Below are positions 1 through 9,254 of a DNA stretch of 64,000 bases, one piece after another; position 1 is the first letter of the stretch, and each line of letters starts with the position of its first letter. The notes under the pieces are model-generated. The model ran no database searches, was not told the origin of the DNA, and saw nothing but the letters and a program-made list of their open reading frames with translations. Source of the DNA: Pelomonas sp. Root1444 (GTDB lineage Bacteria > Pseudomonadota > Gammaproteobacteria > Burkholderiales > Burkholderiaceae_C); NCBI RefSeq assembly GCF_001426885.1, contig NZ_LMFP01000028.1, positions 1,158,174 through 1,222,173 of the forward strand, given 5' to 3'. A program made the translations under genes and the position numbers.

Positions 1-1026
1 CGTCAGGCCGGCGAGCGCGGGCGCGGCCTGGCTCATGCTCGCGTTAATGAGCAGCTCGCCGGTGTAGACCCGGCCCAGCTCCTCGGCGCCGGCATGGATG
101 TGGATGAGCTGCTGCGCCGGCCTTGGCGCCTGCAGCAGCGTGTAGCCGCCGGTCGTCATCTCGCCCAGCCGCGGACCGATGGCGAGGATCAGGTCCGCGG
201 CCTTCACGCGCGCCGCCAGCCTGGGATTGATGCCGATGCCGACGTCGCCGGCGTAGTTCGGGTGCGCGTTGTCGAACAGGTCCTGGAAGCGGAAGGCGCA
301 GCCGACGGGCAGTTGCCAGGCTTCGGCAAAGGTCTGCAGCGCAGCGGTCGCCTCGGCCGTCCAGCCGCCACCACCGGCGATGACCAGCGGCTGCTTCGCC
401 GCGGCCAGGCGCTCGCGCAGTTCGGCCAGGGCGGTGGGCGTCGGCGCGGCCTCGGCCGGTCGCGCGGGCGCGACGACGGGCGCCGTGATGGGCTTGGTCA
501 GCATGTCCTCGGGCAGCACCAGCACGACCGGCCCGGGGCGCCCCTGCATGGCGGTGTGGAAGGCGCGCGCGACGTACTCGGGCAGCCGCTCGGCGTCATG
601 CACCTCGCCCACCCACTTGGCCATGCCCAGCGTGCCTGGGCCGAACATCTGGCGGTAGTCGACCTCCTGGAAGGCCTCGCGGTCGCGCTGGTCGCTGGCG
701 ACCTGGCCGATGAACAGGATCATCGGCGTCGAATCTTGGAAGGCGGTGTGCAGGCCGATGCTGGCGTTCGTCGCGCCCGGGCCGCGTGTGACGAAGCAGA
801 TGCCGGGGCGGCCTGTCAGCTTGCCCTGCGCCTCGGCCATGAAGGCCGCGCCGCCCTCCTGGCGGCAGGCGATGAAGCGGATCTGGTCGGCGTACTCGTG
901 GAAGCCGTCGAGCACCGCGAGGTAGCTTTCGCCAGGCACGCCGAAGGCGGTGTCGACGCCCTGGGCAATCAGCGCCTCGACCAGCTTGTGGCCGGCCAGG
1001 CGTGAGGGGGTGGGTTGTCTAGTCAT
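1..1026 (-). CDS. Thiamine-diphosphate-dependent enzyme, acetolactate-synthase-like (3' end outside window)
   Basis: N-terminal 342 residues of a ThDP-dependent enzyme of the acetolactate synthase/benzoylformate decarboxylase superfamily. The gene runs off the left edge, so the C-terminal cofactor-binding domain is unseen. Read from ATG at 1026 (MTRQPTPSRLAGHKL). The pyrimidine-binding domain shows GVPGES at about residues 29-34, the cofactor-activating type Glu57 in RQEGGAAFMAEA, and TRGPGATNA near residue 80. A central domain with VIAGGGG begins at about residue 190. Such genes form acetolactate, decarboxylate 2-oxo acids or act on oxalyl-CoA; the visible half does not decide which. It follows the AI-2E permease gene by about 10 bp on the same strand and is probably co-transcribed with it. 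Confidence 0.85.
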   Translation of the reverse strand, partial: MTRQPTPSRLAGHKLVEALIAQGVDTAFGVPGESYLAVLDGFHEYADQIRFIACRQEGGAAFMAEAQGKLTGRPGICFVTRGPGATNASIGLHTAFQDSTPMILFIGQVASDQRDREAFQEVDYRQMFGPGTLGMAKWVGEVHDAERLPEYVARAFHTAMQGRPGPVVLVLPEDMLTKPITAPVVAPARPAEAAPTPTALAELRERLAAAKQPLVIAGGGGWTAEATAALQTFAEAWQLPVGCAFRFQDLFDNAHPNYAGDVGIGINPRLAARVKAADLILAIGPRLGEMTTGGYTLLQAPRPAQQLIHIHAGAEELGRVYTGELLINASMSQAAPALAGLT

Positions 1027-1035
1027 GTGCAGACT

Positions 1036-2148
1036 TTAGCCGCCCGGCCCCTTGCCTTCGGGCGGTGGCGGCGTCGTCAGCGCCTCTTCGCGCGCGGTGG
1101 CAAACAGGTCCCACACTGCCATGAACATCGCCGCGATGACCGGGCCGATGACGAAGCCATTGATGCCAAAGATAGCCATGCCACCGATGGTCGAGATCAG
1201 CACCAGGTAGTCGGGCATCTGCGTGTCTTTGCCAACGAGGATGGGGCGCAGCACGTTGTCGACGAGGCCGATGACCAGCACGCCGTAGAGGATCAGCGTC
1301 ACGCCCTGCCAGATGGCGCCCGTCACAAGGAAATAGAGGGCCACCGGCAGCCAGATCAGCGCCGCGCCGATGGCCGGCAGCAGCGACAGGAAGCCCATCA
1401 GCACGGCCCACAGCAACGCGCCCTGGATGCCGAAGAACCAGAACGCCAGGCCGCCCAGCGCCCCCTGCGCGGCCGCGACCAGGATGTTGCCCTTGACGGT
1501 GGCCCGGATGACGGTGATGAACTTCTCCGCCAGCTGGCGGCGGTGCTCCGGCTCCAGGGGCACCGCGGCACGGATGCGCCGGGTCAGGCTGGCGCCGTCG
1601 CGCAGCAGGAAGAACGCCAGGTACAGCATGACGAAGAAGCCGACGACGACGTCCAACGCGTTCTGGCCGACGCTGTAGACGTAGGTCGCGATCATCTGGC
1701 TGCCGCGGCCGACGGCATCGGTGATGCGCGCCTGCAGTTCCTTGAGATCGGTCAGCCCGAAATGCTCCAGCAGGTCGTGCAGCCAGGCCGGCAGCACCGA
1801 GACGACCTGCTCGAAATAGCGCACGAAGTTGGTCTCGCCGGACTGCACGCGCTGGTACAGCGCCGCCCCTTCCTTCACCAACATGCCGGTCAGCAGCGTC
1901 AGCGGCAGCACCACCAGCAGCACGACCAGCGACAGCGTCGCCAGCGCCGCCAGCGTGGGCCGCCGCGGCCACCGGCGCAACAACCTCATCTGGATGGGCG
2001 CGAAGACGATCGCGATCACCGCCCCCCAGAACACCGCGCCGCCGAAGGGCTGCAGGATCCACACGAAGGCCAGCGTGACGGCGACCAGCAACGCCAGGAA
2101 GGCGTTGTGCTCAAGGCGCGGCGAGGTGACGAAACTCTTGAAGTTCAT
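1036..2148 (-). CDS. AI-2E family (UPF0118) transporter
   Basis: A 370-residue polytopic inner-membrane protein of the AI-2E/PerM family (PF01594). Seven to eight hydrophobic segments are visible: two close together at about residues 15-55, one near 70-90, then a cluster from about 160 to the C-terminus containing the family-typical FLLRDG and VLVIGLVDNVLRPILVG stretches. Length fits the family. Members export autoinducer-2 or act as ion or peptide efflux permeases; the substrate cannot be told from sequence. It is the first gene of a probable two-gene unit with the ThDP enzyme downstream. The alternative frames across this region are shadows. Confidence 0.9.
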   Translation of the reverse strand: MNFKSFVTSPRLEHNAFLALLVAVTLAFVWILQPFGGAVFWGAVIAIVFAPIQMRLLRRWPRRPTLAALATLSLVVLLVVLPLTLLTGMLVKEGAALYQRVQSGETNFVRYFEQVVSVLPAWLHDLLEHFGLTDLKELQARITDAVGRGSQMIATYVYSVGQNALDVVVGFFVMLYLAFFLLRDGASLTRRIRAAVPLEPEHRRQLAEKFITVIRATVKGNILVAAAQGALGGLAFWFFGIQGALLWAVLMGFLSLLPAIGAALIWLPVALYFLVTGAIWQGVTLILYGVLVIGLVDNVLRPILVGKDTQMPDYLVLISTIGGMAIFGINGFVIGPVIAAMFMAVWDLFATAREEALTTPPPPEGKGPGG

Positions 2149-2227
2149 GGCGCGACGGTTCGACCCGAGGGCGGGCGGTGTCGCGCATGGTAAGTGGGGG
2201 CAAGCGCCCGGCAGCGGCGCCGTGGCG

Positions 2228-3484
2228 TCAGGCCGGCACCGCGGCCGATGCCCTGCGGCTCAACCCCAGCCCCACCAGCCCGGCCGACGCGATCCCCATC
2301 AGCAGCGCGGCTGCCGACCCGGCAAAGACCGCGCGTGGCAAACCATGATCGAGGATGGCGCCGAACACCGGCGCAGCCACCGCGAAGCCGATGTCCAGCC
2401 CCGAATACACCGTGCCGTAGACCCGACCGGTCGCGCCCGGTGGCGAGGCGCGCTTGATCAGCATGTCGCGCGACGGGCCGGCCAGGCCGGTGCCGAAACC
2501 GGCCAGCGCGGCGACCACCGCGGCCAGCCCGCCGGGCAGCCAGCCGGTGGCCACCAGCAGCAGCAGCGCCGCGGCGAAGGCCATGGCAAAGGCGATGGTG
2601 CGCTCCAGGCGCTCGGCCCGGGCCACCAGGAAGCCGCCGCAAACCATGCCGGCCGCGCCGGCCAGCATGTAGCCGGTGACGACATAGGCCGTCAGCGCCA
2701 GCGGCAGGCCGTAGATCTGGTTCAGCGCCGGGCTGGCAAAGCTCTGGATGGCCGACAGCGCCGCCGTCGTCCAGAAGAAGAACGAGAAGCACAGCCACAC
2801 CGACGGCAGCTTCAGGAAGGCCATCGGATGCTCGGGCTTCGCGCCGGCCACCGGCTTGGCGTGGCCCCAGGAGCCCTGGCGGTCGTCGAGGGCGGCACGC
2901 TGCCAGAACAACAGGCCCATGACGGCCAGCGCCACCAGCGCCGTGCCCAGGTAGGCAAAACGCCAGTTGCCCGTGGCCTGCAGGATGGTCAGCGAGAACA
3001 CCGGCGCGAGCGCCCAGCCGAGGTTGCCGCTGATGCCATGCACCGAGAAGGCGTGGCCCAGGCGCGGCTGGGAGACGCGCTTGTTGAGGATGGTGAAGTC
3101 GGCCGGGTGAAAAGGAGCGTTGCCGACGCCGGCCAGCGCCGCGGCCAGCATCAGCCCGCCAAAGCCCTGGGCCAGCCCCGCCGCCACCGACGCAAGGAAG
3201 AAGCTCGCCAGCGCCGCGAACAGCACCGGCCGCGCGCCGATGCGGTCGACGAGGAAGCCCGCCAGCGCCTGGCCCGCGCCGGAGATGACGAAGAAGGTCG
3301 TCACCAGCAGGCCCAGTTCCGAGTAGCTCAGGCCGAAGGCCTGGATGAAGGCCGGGAACAGCGGCGGCAGCAGCATGTGGAAGAAGTGCGAGGTGCCGTG
3401 CGCAACGCCGATGGTGGAGATGGTCGTGATGTCGCTGCGGCGCTGCTGGCCGGCATCGGGTGAGGAAGCGAGGGCGGTGTCCAT
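2228..3484 (-). CDS. MFS transporter
   Basis: A 418-residue major facilitator carrier with twelve predicted membrane spans in two halves separated by a cytoplasmic loop near residues 200-230 (ALDDRQGSWG...). The N-terminal half carries the MFS A-like loop FLVDRIGARP between helices 2 and 3, and AGVGNAPFHPADFTILNKR, a stretch shared with Fsr-like drug or metabolite exporters. Start is ATG 3484, about 70 bp from the divergent AraC regulator gene. That arrangement suggests the regulator controls this transporter. The substrate is unknown. Confidence 0.88.
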   Translation of the reverse strand: MDTALASSPDAGQQRRSDITTISTIGVAHGTSHFFHMLLPPLFPAFIQAFGLSYSELGLLVTTFFVISGAGQALAGFLVDRIGARPVLFAALASFFLASVAAGLAQGFGGLMLAAALAGVGNAPFHPADFTILNKRVSQPRLGHAFSVHGISGNLGWALAPVFSLTILQATGNWRFAYLGTALVALAVMGLLFWQRAALDDRQGSWGHAKPVAGAKPEHPMAFLKLPSVWLCFSFFFWTTAALSAIQSFASPALNQIYGLPLALTAYVVTGYMLAGAAGMVCGGFLVARAERLERTIAFAMAFAAALLLLVATGWLPGGLAAVVAALAGFGTGLAGPSRDMLIKRASPPGATGRVYGTVYSGLDIGFAVAAPVFGAILDHGLPRAVFAGSAAALLMGIASAGLVGLGLSRRASAAVPA

Positions 3485-3553
3485 GCCCCCACTCTAGGCA
3501 GCGGCGGATCGGCGCGGTTACGATGGTTCGTCAAGTTCTATCGAAATCCCGCC

Positions 3554-4363
3554 ATGGCCGGCCGCCAGAGCTTTCCCGCCTTCTCGCCCGAGCGCTTCGC
3601 ACCCACGCCCGAGCGCCCGCTGCGCGCCAAGGCACGCCTGCTGGAGCACCTGGCGGACATCCAGCCGCACCGGCATGACTGGGCGCAGCTGGTCTTCTCG
3701 GTCACGGGCGCCGTGCGCGTGAACACCGAGGCGTCCACCTACATCGTGCCGCCGTCACGCGCCGTGTGGATCCCGCCCGGCATCGTCCACGCGGTGACGG
3801 CCATCGAGCAGTGCGACCTGCGCACCCTTTACCTCGGCCCGGAGCTGCTCGACGGCGACGCCTGGCAGGTGGGCCGCGTGCTGGAGGTGTCGGCGCTGCT
3901 GCGTGAGCTGGTGCTGGCCCTGCCCTCGACCCCCGACCCGGCTCCGCCCGAAACGGCCGCGGACACCGAGCGCCGCCGCGGCATCGAGCGACTCGCCCTC
4001 ATCGAGCTGCAACGCGCCCGCCCGCTGGCCCTGGGCGTGGCCCTGCCCCGCGACGTGCGGCTGCGCCGCCTGTGCGAGGCCATGCTGCGCGAGCCGGGCC
4101 GTCATGCAGGCCTGGAGGACTGGGCCGCGGAGGCCGGCGCCAGCGCGCGCACGCTGAGCCGGTTGTTCCGCGAGCAGCTGGGCACCAGCTTCGCGCAATG
4201 GCGGTTGCAGCTGCTGCTGGCCCACGCGCTGACGCTGGCGGCGCGCGGCCGGCCGATGAGCCACATCGCCGCCGAGCTGGGCTACGCCAGCGCCAGCGCC
4301 TTCACCGCGATGGTGACCCGCACGGTGGGCATGCCGCCGAGCCGGTTCTTTGCCGAAGCCTGA
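3554..4363 (+). CDS. AraC family transcriptional regulator
   Basis: A 269-residue regulator with an N-terminal cupin-like sensor domain (about residues 15-130; QPHRHDWAQLVF is the His-containing cupin strand, followed by VPPSRAVWIPPGIVHAV). The C-terminal double helix-turn-helix (about 165-268) includes ASARTLSRLFREQLGTSFAQW and the second HTH with ELGYASASAFTAMVTRTVG. This architecture is typical of regulators divergent from MFS exporters in proteobacteria. It is divergently transcribed from the MFS gene at 2228-3484, and the 69-bp shared intergenic region probably holds its operator, which I could not pick out. The inducer is unknown. Confidence 0.9.
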   Translation: MAGRQSFPAFSPERFAPTPERPLRAKARLLEHLADIQPHRHDWAQLVFSVTGAVRVNTEASTYIVPPSRAVWIPPGIVHAVTAIEQCDLRTLYLGPELLDGDAWQVGRVLEVSALLRELVLALPSTPDPAPPETAADTERRRGIERLALIELQRARPLALGVALPRDVRLRRLCEAMLREPGRHAGLEDWAAEAGASARTLSRLFREQLGTSFAQWRLQLLLAHALTLAARGRPMSHIAAELGYASASAFTAMVTRTVGMPPSRFFAEA

Positions 4364-4462
4364 CGACGGCTTCCCAGGCGAAACCGTTGTCGCCCCTGGG
4401 ACGCGGGGCTCCCAGCCGGGGTGCTTCAATGGCGGCTGTCATGTGAACAGGCAGCCTCCCCA

Positions 4463-5482
4463 ATGAGCCCAATCAACCGCCAGATCGTCCTCGCCTCCCG
4501 CCCCAAGGGCGAGGTCACGCCCGACAACTTCCGCCTCGTCGAAGCCGTCCTCGCGCCGCTGGCCGACGGCCAGGTGCGCGTGCGCAACCACTTCCTCAGC
4601 CTCGACCCGTACATGCGCGGCCGCATGAACGACAGCAAGAGCTACGCGGCTTCGCAGCCGCTGGACGAGGTCATGATCGGCGGCACCGTCGGCGAGGTCG
4701 TCGAGTCCAGGAACCCCCATTTCGCCGTGGGCGACAAGGTCGTCGGCATGGGTGGCTGGCAGGAGTACCTGACGGTGGACGCCAGCCAGCGCGGCGTGCT
4801 GCAGAAGGTCGACACCACCCACGTCCCGCTGTCCGCCTACCTCGGCCCCGTCGGCATGCCCGGCGTGACGGCCTGGTACGGCCTCGTGAAGATCATCAAC
4901 CCCAAGGCCGGCGAGACGGTCGTCGTCAGCGCCGCCAGCGGCGCGGTCGGCTCGGTCGTGGGCCAACTGGCCAAGGCGCGCGGCGCCCGCGCCGTGGGCC
5001 TGGCCGGCGGGGCGGACAAGTGCCGCTACGTCGTCGAGGAGCTGGGCTTCGACGCCTGCATCGACTACAAGCAGCACCCCGACGTCAAATCGCTGTCGGT
5101 CGCCCTGAAGGCCGCCTGCCCGAACGGCATCGACGGCTACTTCGAGAACGTCGGCGGCATGATCCTGGACGCCGTGCTGCTGCGTGCCAACGCCTTCAGC
5201 CGCGTCGCCATGTGCGGCATGATCTCCGGCTACGACGGCCAGCCCATCCCGATGGCCGCGCCGCAGCTCATCCTCGTCAACCGCATGAAGGTCGAGGGCT
5301 TCATCGTCTCCGAGCACATGGACGTGTGGCCCGAGGCGCTGAAGGAACTGGGCACGCTGGTCGCCACCGGCAAGCTCAAGTACCGCGAGTCGGTGGCGCA
5401 GGGCATCGCCAGCGCGCCCGAGGCCTTCATGGGCCTGCTCAAGGGCAAGAACTTCGGCAAGCAGCTCGTCAAACTGAACTGA
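4463..5482 (+). CDS. NADP-dependent medium-chain oxidoreductase (CurA/YncB-like)
   Basis: A 339-residue zinc-independent medium-chain dehydrogenase/reductase related to prostaglandin reductase and curcumin reductase (CurA/YncB), which reduce conjugated double bonds of enones with NADPH. Start placed at ATG 4463 (MSPINRQIVLASRPKG), which matches the family; an upstream in-frame ATG at 4421 would add 14 atypical residues. Visible: LDPYMRGRM near residue 50, PGVTAWYGL near 130, and the Rossmann motif VSAASGAVGSVVGQLAKARG near 155-175. No structural-zinc cysteines are seen. The stop overlaps the next start by one base (TGATG), so it is translationally coupled to the acetyltransferase. Confidence 0.9.
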   Translation: MSPINRQIVLASRPKGEVTPDNFRLVEAVLAPLADGQVRVRNHFLSLDPYMRGRMNDSKSYAASQPLDEVMIGGTVGEVVESRNPHFAVGDKVVGMGGWQEYLTVDASQRGVLQKVDTTHVPLSAYLGPVGMPGVTAWYGLVKIINPKAGETVVVSAASGAVGSVVGQLAKARGARAVGLAGGADKCRYVVEELGFDACIDYKQHPDVKSLSVALKAACPNGIDGYFENVGGMILDAVLLRANAFSRVAMCGMISGYDGQPIPMAAPQLILVNRMKVEGFIVSEHMDVWPEALKELGTLVATGKLKYRESVAQGIASAPEAFMGLLKGKNFGKQLVKLN

Positions 5483-5934
5483 TGCGCTGGACCTGTTTGC
5501 CGTTCAGCGAGCTGAGCGCGCAGCAGCTCTACGACCTGCTGGCGCTGCGCTCCGAGGTCTTCGTCGTCGAGCAGCAGTGCGTGTTCCTTGACATCGACGG
5601 CCTCGATCCGAAAACGCTGCACCTGCAGGGCCACGGCGAAGACGACGGCGCGCTCAAGGCCTATGCGCGGCTGCTGCCGCCCGGCCTGAAGGCGCCCGAC
5701 GCCCTCATCGGCCGGGTCGTCGCCGCACCCACCGCGCGCAGCGGCGGCGTCGGCCGCGCGCTGATGACCGAGGCCGTGGCGCAATGCGCGCGGCTGTGGC
5801 CCGGCGTCGCGGTCACGTTGCATGCCCAGGCGCACCTGGAGCGCTTCTACGCCGGCTTCGGGTTCCGGCCCGTCGGCGCGCCCTACATGGAAGACGGCAT
5901 CCCGCACATCGAGATGCGAAAGGAAGAGACATGA
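5482..5934 (+). CDS. ElaA-like GNAT acetyltransferase
   Basis: A 150-residue GNAT N-acyltransferase of the ElaA type. It begins MRWTCLPFSELSAQQLYDLL and has the ElaA-characteristic LRSEVFVVEQQCVFLDIDGLD near residues 25-45 and the acetyl-CoA P-loop region (RVVAAPTARSGGVGRALM, about 75-93). FYAGFGFRPVGAPYMEDGIPHIEM closes the fold. Natural substrates of ElaA proteins are not established. It lies between the CurA-like gene (one-base overlap) and the SDR gene (four-base ATGA overlap), so the three form a coupled unit. Confidence 0.85.
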   Translation: MRWTCLPFSELSAQQLYDLLALRSEVFVVEQQCVFLDIDGLDPKTLHLQGHGEDDGALKAYARLLPPGLKAPDALIGRVVAAPTARSGGVGRALMTEAVAQCARLWPGVAVTLHAQAHLERFYAGFGFRPVGAPYMEDGIPHIEMRKEET

Positions 5935-6818
5935 GCAAGAAGACCGCCGTCATCACCGGCGCCGGCTCCGGCTTCGGCCTGGAAACCGCCCGGCTCGCCG
6001 CGCAACGCGGCATGAACCTCGTCCTCGTCGACGTGCAGGCCGATGCGCTGGAGAAGGCCGCCGCCGAGTTCACGAGTGTCGAGGTGCTGTCCCGCGTTGT
6101 CGACGTCGCCAAGGCCGATCAGATGGAGGCGCTGGCCGCGGCCGTGCAGCAGCGCTTCGGCGCGCCGCACTTCGTCTTCAACAACGCCGGCGTCGGCTCG
6201 GGCGGCCTGATCTGGGAGAACGCCCTCAGCGACTGGGAATGGGTGCTGGGCGTCAACCTGATGGGCGTCGTGCACGGCGTGCGCCTGTTCACGCCCATGA
6301 TGCTCGCAGCCGCCAAGGCCGACCCAGGCTACTCGGGTCATATCGTCAACACCGCCTCGATGGCCGGCATGCTGAACCCGCCCAACATGGGTGTCTACAA
6401 CGTCTCCAAGCACGCCGTCGTGTCGCTGACCGAGACGCTGTACCAAGACCTGTCCCTCGTCACCGACCAGGTTCACGCCTCGGTGCTGTGCCCCTTCTTC
6501 GTGCCCACCGGCATCAACCAGAGCCACCGCAACCGCCCCGGCGAATTTGCCGCGGGCAAGCCGACGAAGAGCCAGCTGATCTCCCAGGCACAGACCGACA
6601 AGGCCGTGTCCTCCGGCAAGCTGACTGCCGCGGACGTGGCGGCCATGGTGTTCGACGCCATCGACCACGACAAGTTCTACATCTTCAGCCACCCCCAGGC
6701 CCTGGCTGGCGTGCAGACGCGCCTGGAAGACGTGATGCTGCAACGCAACCCCACCGACCCGTTTGCCGACAAGCCGGAGATCGGCGCCGGGCTGCGCGCC
6801 AAGCTGCGCGCCGACTGA
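5931..6818 (+). CDS. SDR family oxidoreductase
   Basis: A 295-residue classical short-chain dehydrogenase/reductase. Cofactor motif TGAGSGFG lies at about residues 9-16, NNAG near 84-87, and the active-site Ser in NTASMAGML with YNVSK (Tyr and Lys of the catalytic YxxxK) near 155-160. The acidic residue after beta-2 (LVDVQAD) hints at NAD preference, though this is not decisive. The C-terminal extension after about residue 250 is longer than minimal SDRs. Start ATG 5931 overlaps the preceding stop by four bases. Substrate unknown; with its neighbours it suggests reduction of carbonyl or enone compounds. Confidence 0.9.
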   Translation: MSKKTAVITGAGSGFGLETARLAAQRGMNLVLVDVQADALEKAAAEFTSVEVLSRVVDVAKADQMEALAAAVQQRFGAPHFVFNNAGVGSGGLIWENALSDWEWVLGVNLMGVVHGVRLFTPMMLAAAKADPGYSGHIVNTASMAGMLNPPNMGVYNVSKHAVVSLTETLYQDLSLVTDQVHASVLCPFFVPTGINQSHRNRPGEFAAGKPTKSQLISQAQTDKAVSSGKLTAADVAAMVFDAIDHDKFYIFSHPQALAGVQTRLEDVMLQRNPTDPFADKPEIGAGLRAKLRAD

Positions 6819-6836
6819 GCCAGGGACAATCGGGGC

Positions 6837-8111
6837 ATGAGTTCCCCGATTTCCATCGCCGTCATCGGCGGCGGCCCTGCCGGCCTGATGGCGGCCGCGG
6901 TGCTGGCCACCGCAGGCCACGCGGTCACCGTTTTCGACGCCAAGCCCAGCATCGGCCGCAAGTTCCTGCTGGCCGGCAAGGGCGGCCTCAACCTGACCCA
7001 TTCCGAGCCGTTCGAGCCCTTCGTCGGCCGCTTCGGCGAGCGCGCTGCGCAGATCGAGCCGCTGCTGCGCAGCTTCGACGGCGAGGCGCTGCGCGCCTGG
7101 GCCGCAGGCCTGGGCGTCGAGACCTTCGTCGGCACGTCGGGCCGCGTGTTTCCAAAAGACCTGAAGGCCGCGCCGCTGTTGCGCGCCTGGCTGCACCGCC
7201 TCCGCGCGGCCGGCGTCAAGTTCGCGATGCGCCATCGCTGGACCGGCTGGACCGCTGACACGGGCCTGGCAGCGCTGCGCTTCGAGACGCCTGACGGCGA
7301 GCGCCTCGTCACGCCGCACGCCACGCTGCTGGCGCTGGGCGGCGCCTCGTGGCCGCAACTCGGCTCGGACGGCGCCTGGGCCGGGTGGCTCAGCGCCCGG
7401 GGAGTCGACATCGCGCCGCTGCGGGCCGCCAACTGCGGCTTCGACGTCGGCCCGACCGCGGCTCACCCGCAAGGCCCCGGCTGGAGCGAACGCTTCGCCA
7501 GCGAATTCGCCGGCCAGCCCGTCAAGCCCGTGGCGCTGGGCACAGCAGGTTTTGCGAGCCGCCCGGGCGAATTCGTGATCACTGCCACCGGCCTCGAAGG
7601 CTCGCTCGTCTACGCGGCCAGCCGCCACCTGCGCGAGCAGATCGACCGCACGGGAAGCGCCACCCTGCACCTGGACCTGCTGCCCCAGCTCACGGCGGAG
7701 CGCGTGTTCGCCGAAGTGAAGCACCCGCGCGGCAGCCGCTCACTGTCTTCCCACCTGAAGAGCCGCCTGCACCTGAGCCCGCTCAAGCTCGGCCTGCTGC
7801 ACGAACTGCTGACCCGCGAGCAGATGCACGACCCCGCTGCGCTGGCCGCCGCCCTCAAGTGCCTGGCGCTGGATCTGCACGCAGCGCGACCGGTCGCCGA
7901 GGCAATCAGCACCGCCGGGGGCGTGCGCTTCGAGGCGATGGACGAGGGCCTCATGCTGACCGCCCTGCCCGGCATCTTCTGCGCTGGCGAGATGCTCGAC
8001 TGGGAAGCGCCGACAGGCGGCTATCTGTTGACGGCCAGCTTCGCCAGCGGCCGGGCGGCGGCCCTGGGGCTGCTGCGTTGGGTAGGCCGCCGTCACACAC
8101 TGTTGCAATGA
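6837..8111 (+). CDS. BaiN/HI0933-like FAD flavoprotein (TIGR03862 type)
   Basis: A 424-residue NAD(P)/FAD-dependent oxidoreductase of the HI0933/BaiN family, subgroup TIGR03862. The N-terminal dinucleotide-binding motif is IGGGPAGLMAA (about 9-19), followed by GRKFLLAGKGGLNLTHSE, the family signature. The C-terminus shows CAGEMLDWEAPTGGYLLTA, the second FAD contact. Function is not established; the BaiN name comes from bile-acid dehydroxylation gene clusters and need not apply here. It begins 18 bp after the SDR gene and is likely in the same transcript. Confidence 0.88.
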   Translation: MSSPISIAVIGGGPAGLMAAAVLATAGHAVTVFDAKPSIGRKFLLAGKGGLNLTHSEPFEPFVGRFGERAAQIEPLLRSFDGEALRAWAAGLGVETFVGTSGRVFPKDLKAAPLLRAWLHRLRAAGVKFAMRHRWTGWTADTGLAALRFETPDGERLVTPHATLLALGGASWPQLGSDGAWAGWLSARGVDIAPLRAANCGFDVGPTAAHPQGPGWSERFASEFAGQPVKPVALGTAGFASRPGEFVITATGLEGSLVYAASRHLREQIDRTGSATLHLDLLPQLTAERVFAEVKHPRGSRSLSSHLKSRLHLSPLKLGLLHELLTREQMHDPAALAAALKCLALDLHAARPVAEAISTAGGVRFEAMDEGLMLTALPGIFCAGEMLDWEAPTGGYLLTASFASGRAAALGLLRWVGRRHTLLQ

Positions 8112-8208
8112 GTCCGAGCGAGGCCCCTAAGCCGTAGGCCCGAAGTGTGAAGAACGCGTTGCGCGCACTTCTAGACTGCGCGGCGCTGTCATCACCACTT
8201 CAAAGAAA

Positions 8209-9207
8209 ATGAACCTCCTGCGCCTTTCCACGCTGGCCCTCGGCGTGGCTGCTTCACTGGCCCATGGTCCGGCTTCCGCCGTCTCCCTCGTCACGCCGCC
8301 GACCCTGGGCGCACCCAACCCGTCCAACCTGTACGGGATGGAGCTCAACCAGTGGTTCGTCCTCAGCAACGGTGTGATGGCCGGCACGCTGATCGACGGT
8401 GCCCTGCGCCAGAGCGGCAGCACCGAGTACTTTCCTACTCCGGCCCTGCTGAGCCGCAGCGCCGATGATTCCCAGGTGTCCGGCGGCAAGCTGGCGTCCA
8501 GCTTTGCTCGCGTGGGTGCGTTCAGCGCCGGCGCGTCGGCATCCGCGGGCGCGCCGCTCGAACCCATGAGCACCGGCAGCATCGCGGTGGGCCATGCCAC
8601 GGTGGCCTATTGGGCGGTGCTCGACCAGGACACGACGATCACCTTCGACCTGAAGCTCGACGGCCACATGGGCACCACAGGCGCCCGCTCGCTGGGCGCC
8701 GACCGTTCGGGCGCCGCCGTCACCGCGCTGGCGCTCGGCACCCAGGCCAACTACACGGCCGCCGGCTCCTACACCTTCCTGCAGAAGGCCGGCCTCGGCG
8801 CCTTCGAGGTGGGTGGAGATCCCTTGCTGCAGGAGCTGATCTCGGCGCACTCCAGCACGCAAACGCATCTCGACGTCTTCGCCGCGCAGAGCGACACGAT
8901 GCATACCGCGCTGGATGTCGACACCACGCTGCACGTGTCCGCCCAGGGCACGCGCATCGATTGCGACACGCCGTTCTCGCCGGCCTGTGGCCGCTACTAC
9001 TACGGCATGACGGTCTTCCTGTTCACCGGGGCGCAGAACGGCGGCTTCGCCGACTTCTCGCACACGATGGAGATCACCGGCGTGTCCGTGGGCGGCGGTG
9101 CGACCGTGCCCTTCAACGCCATCTCGGCGGTGCCAGAGCCGGCCTCAGCCCTGCTGCTGATCGCAGGCCTGCTCGGCCTGCGGGTCGGGCGCCGCAGCCG
9201 CTGCTGA
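8209..9207 (+). CDS. PEP-CTERM sorting-domain secreted protein
   Basis: A 332-residue exported protein: an N-terminal signal peptide (MNLLRLSTLALGVAASLAHGPASA), a low-complexity extracellular body of unknown fold, and a C-terminal sorting signal comprising VPEPA, a hydrophobic span (SALLLIAGLLGL) and a basic tail RVGRRSRC. This is the tripartite PEP-CTERM signal recognised by exosortase EpsH/XrtA systems of exopolysaccharide-producing bacteria. No exosortase gene lies in this window. The body has no catalytic motif that I recognise. A shorter, related ORF follows 47 bp downstream. Confidence 0.85.
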   Translation: MNLLRLSTLALGVAASLAHGPASAVSLVTPPTLGAPNPSNLYGMELNQWFVLSNGVMAGTLIDGALRQSGSTEYFPTPALLSRSADDSQVSGGKLASSFARVGAFSAGASASAGAPLEPMSTGSIAVGHATVAYWAVLDQDTTITFDLKLDGHMGTTGARSLGADRSGAAVTALALGTQANYTAAGSYTFLQKAGLGAFEVGGDPLLQELISAHSSTQTHLDVFAAQSDTMHTALDVDTTLHVSAQGTRIDCDTPFSPACGRYYYGMTVFLFTGAQNGGFADFSHTMEITGVSVGGGATVPFNAISAVPEPASALLLIAGLLGLRVGRRSRC

Positions 9208-9254
9208 GGGCGCCTGCTTTCCCTGTCTTCCCTCGTCGGTTGTTGTCCCCCTGC

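Noticed and set aside
1829-3463. A 544-residue plus-strand frame opposite the MFS transporter gene
   Set aside because: Arg/Gln/His-rich shadow without motifs; the minus strand encodes a clear 12-TM transporter.
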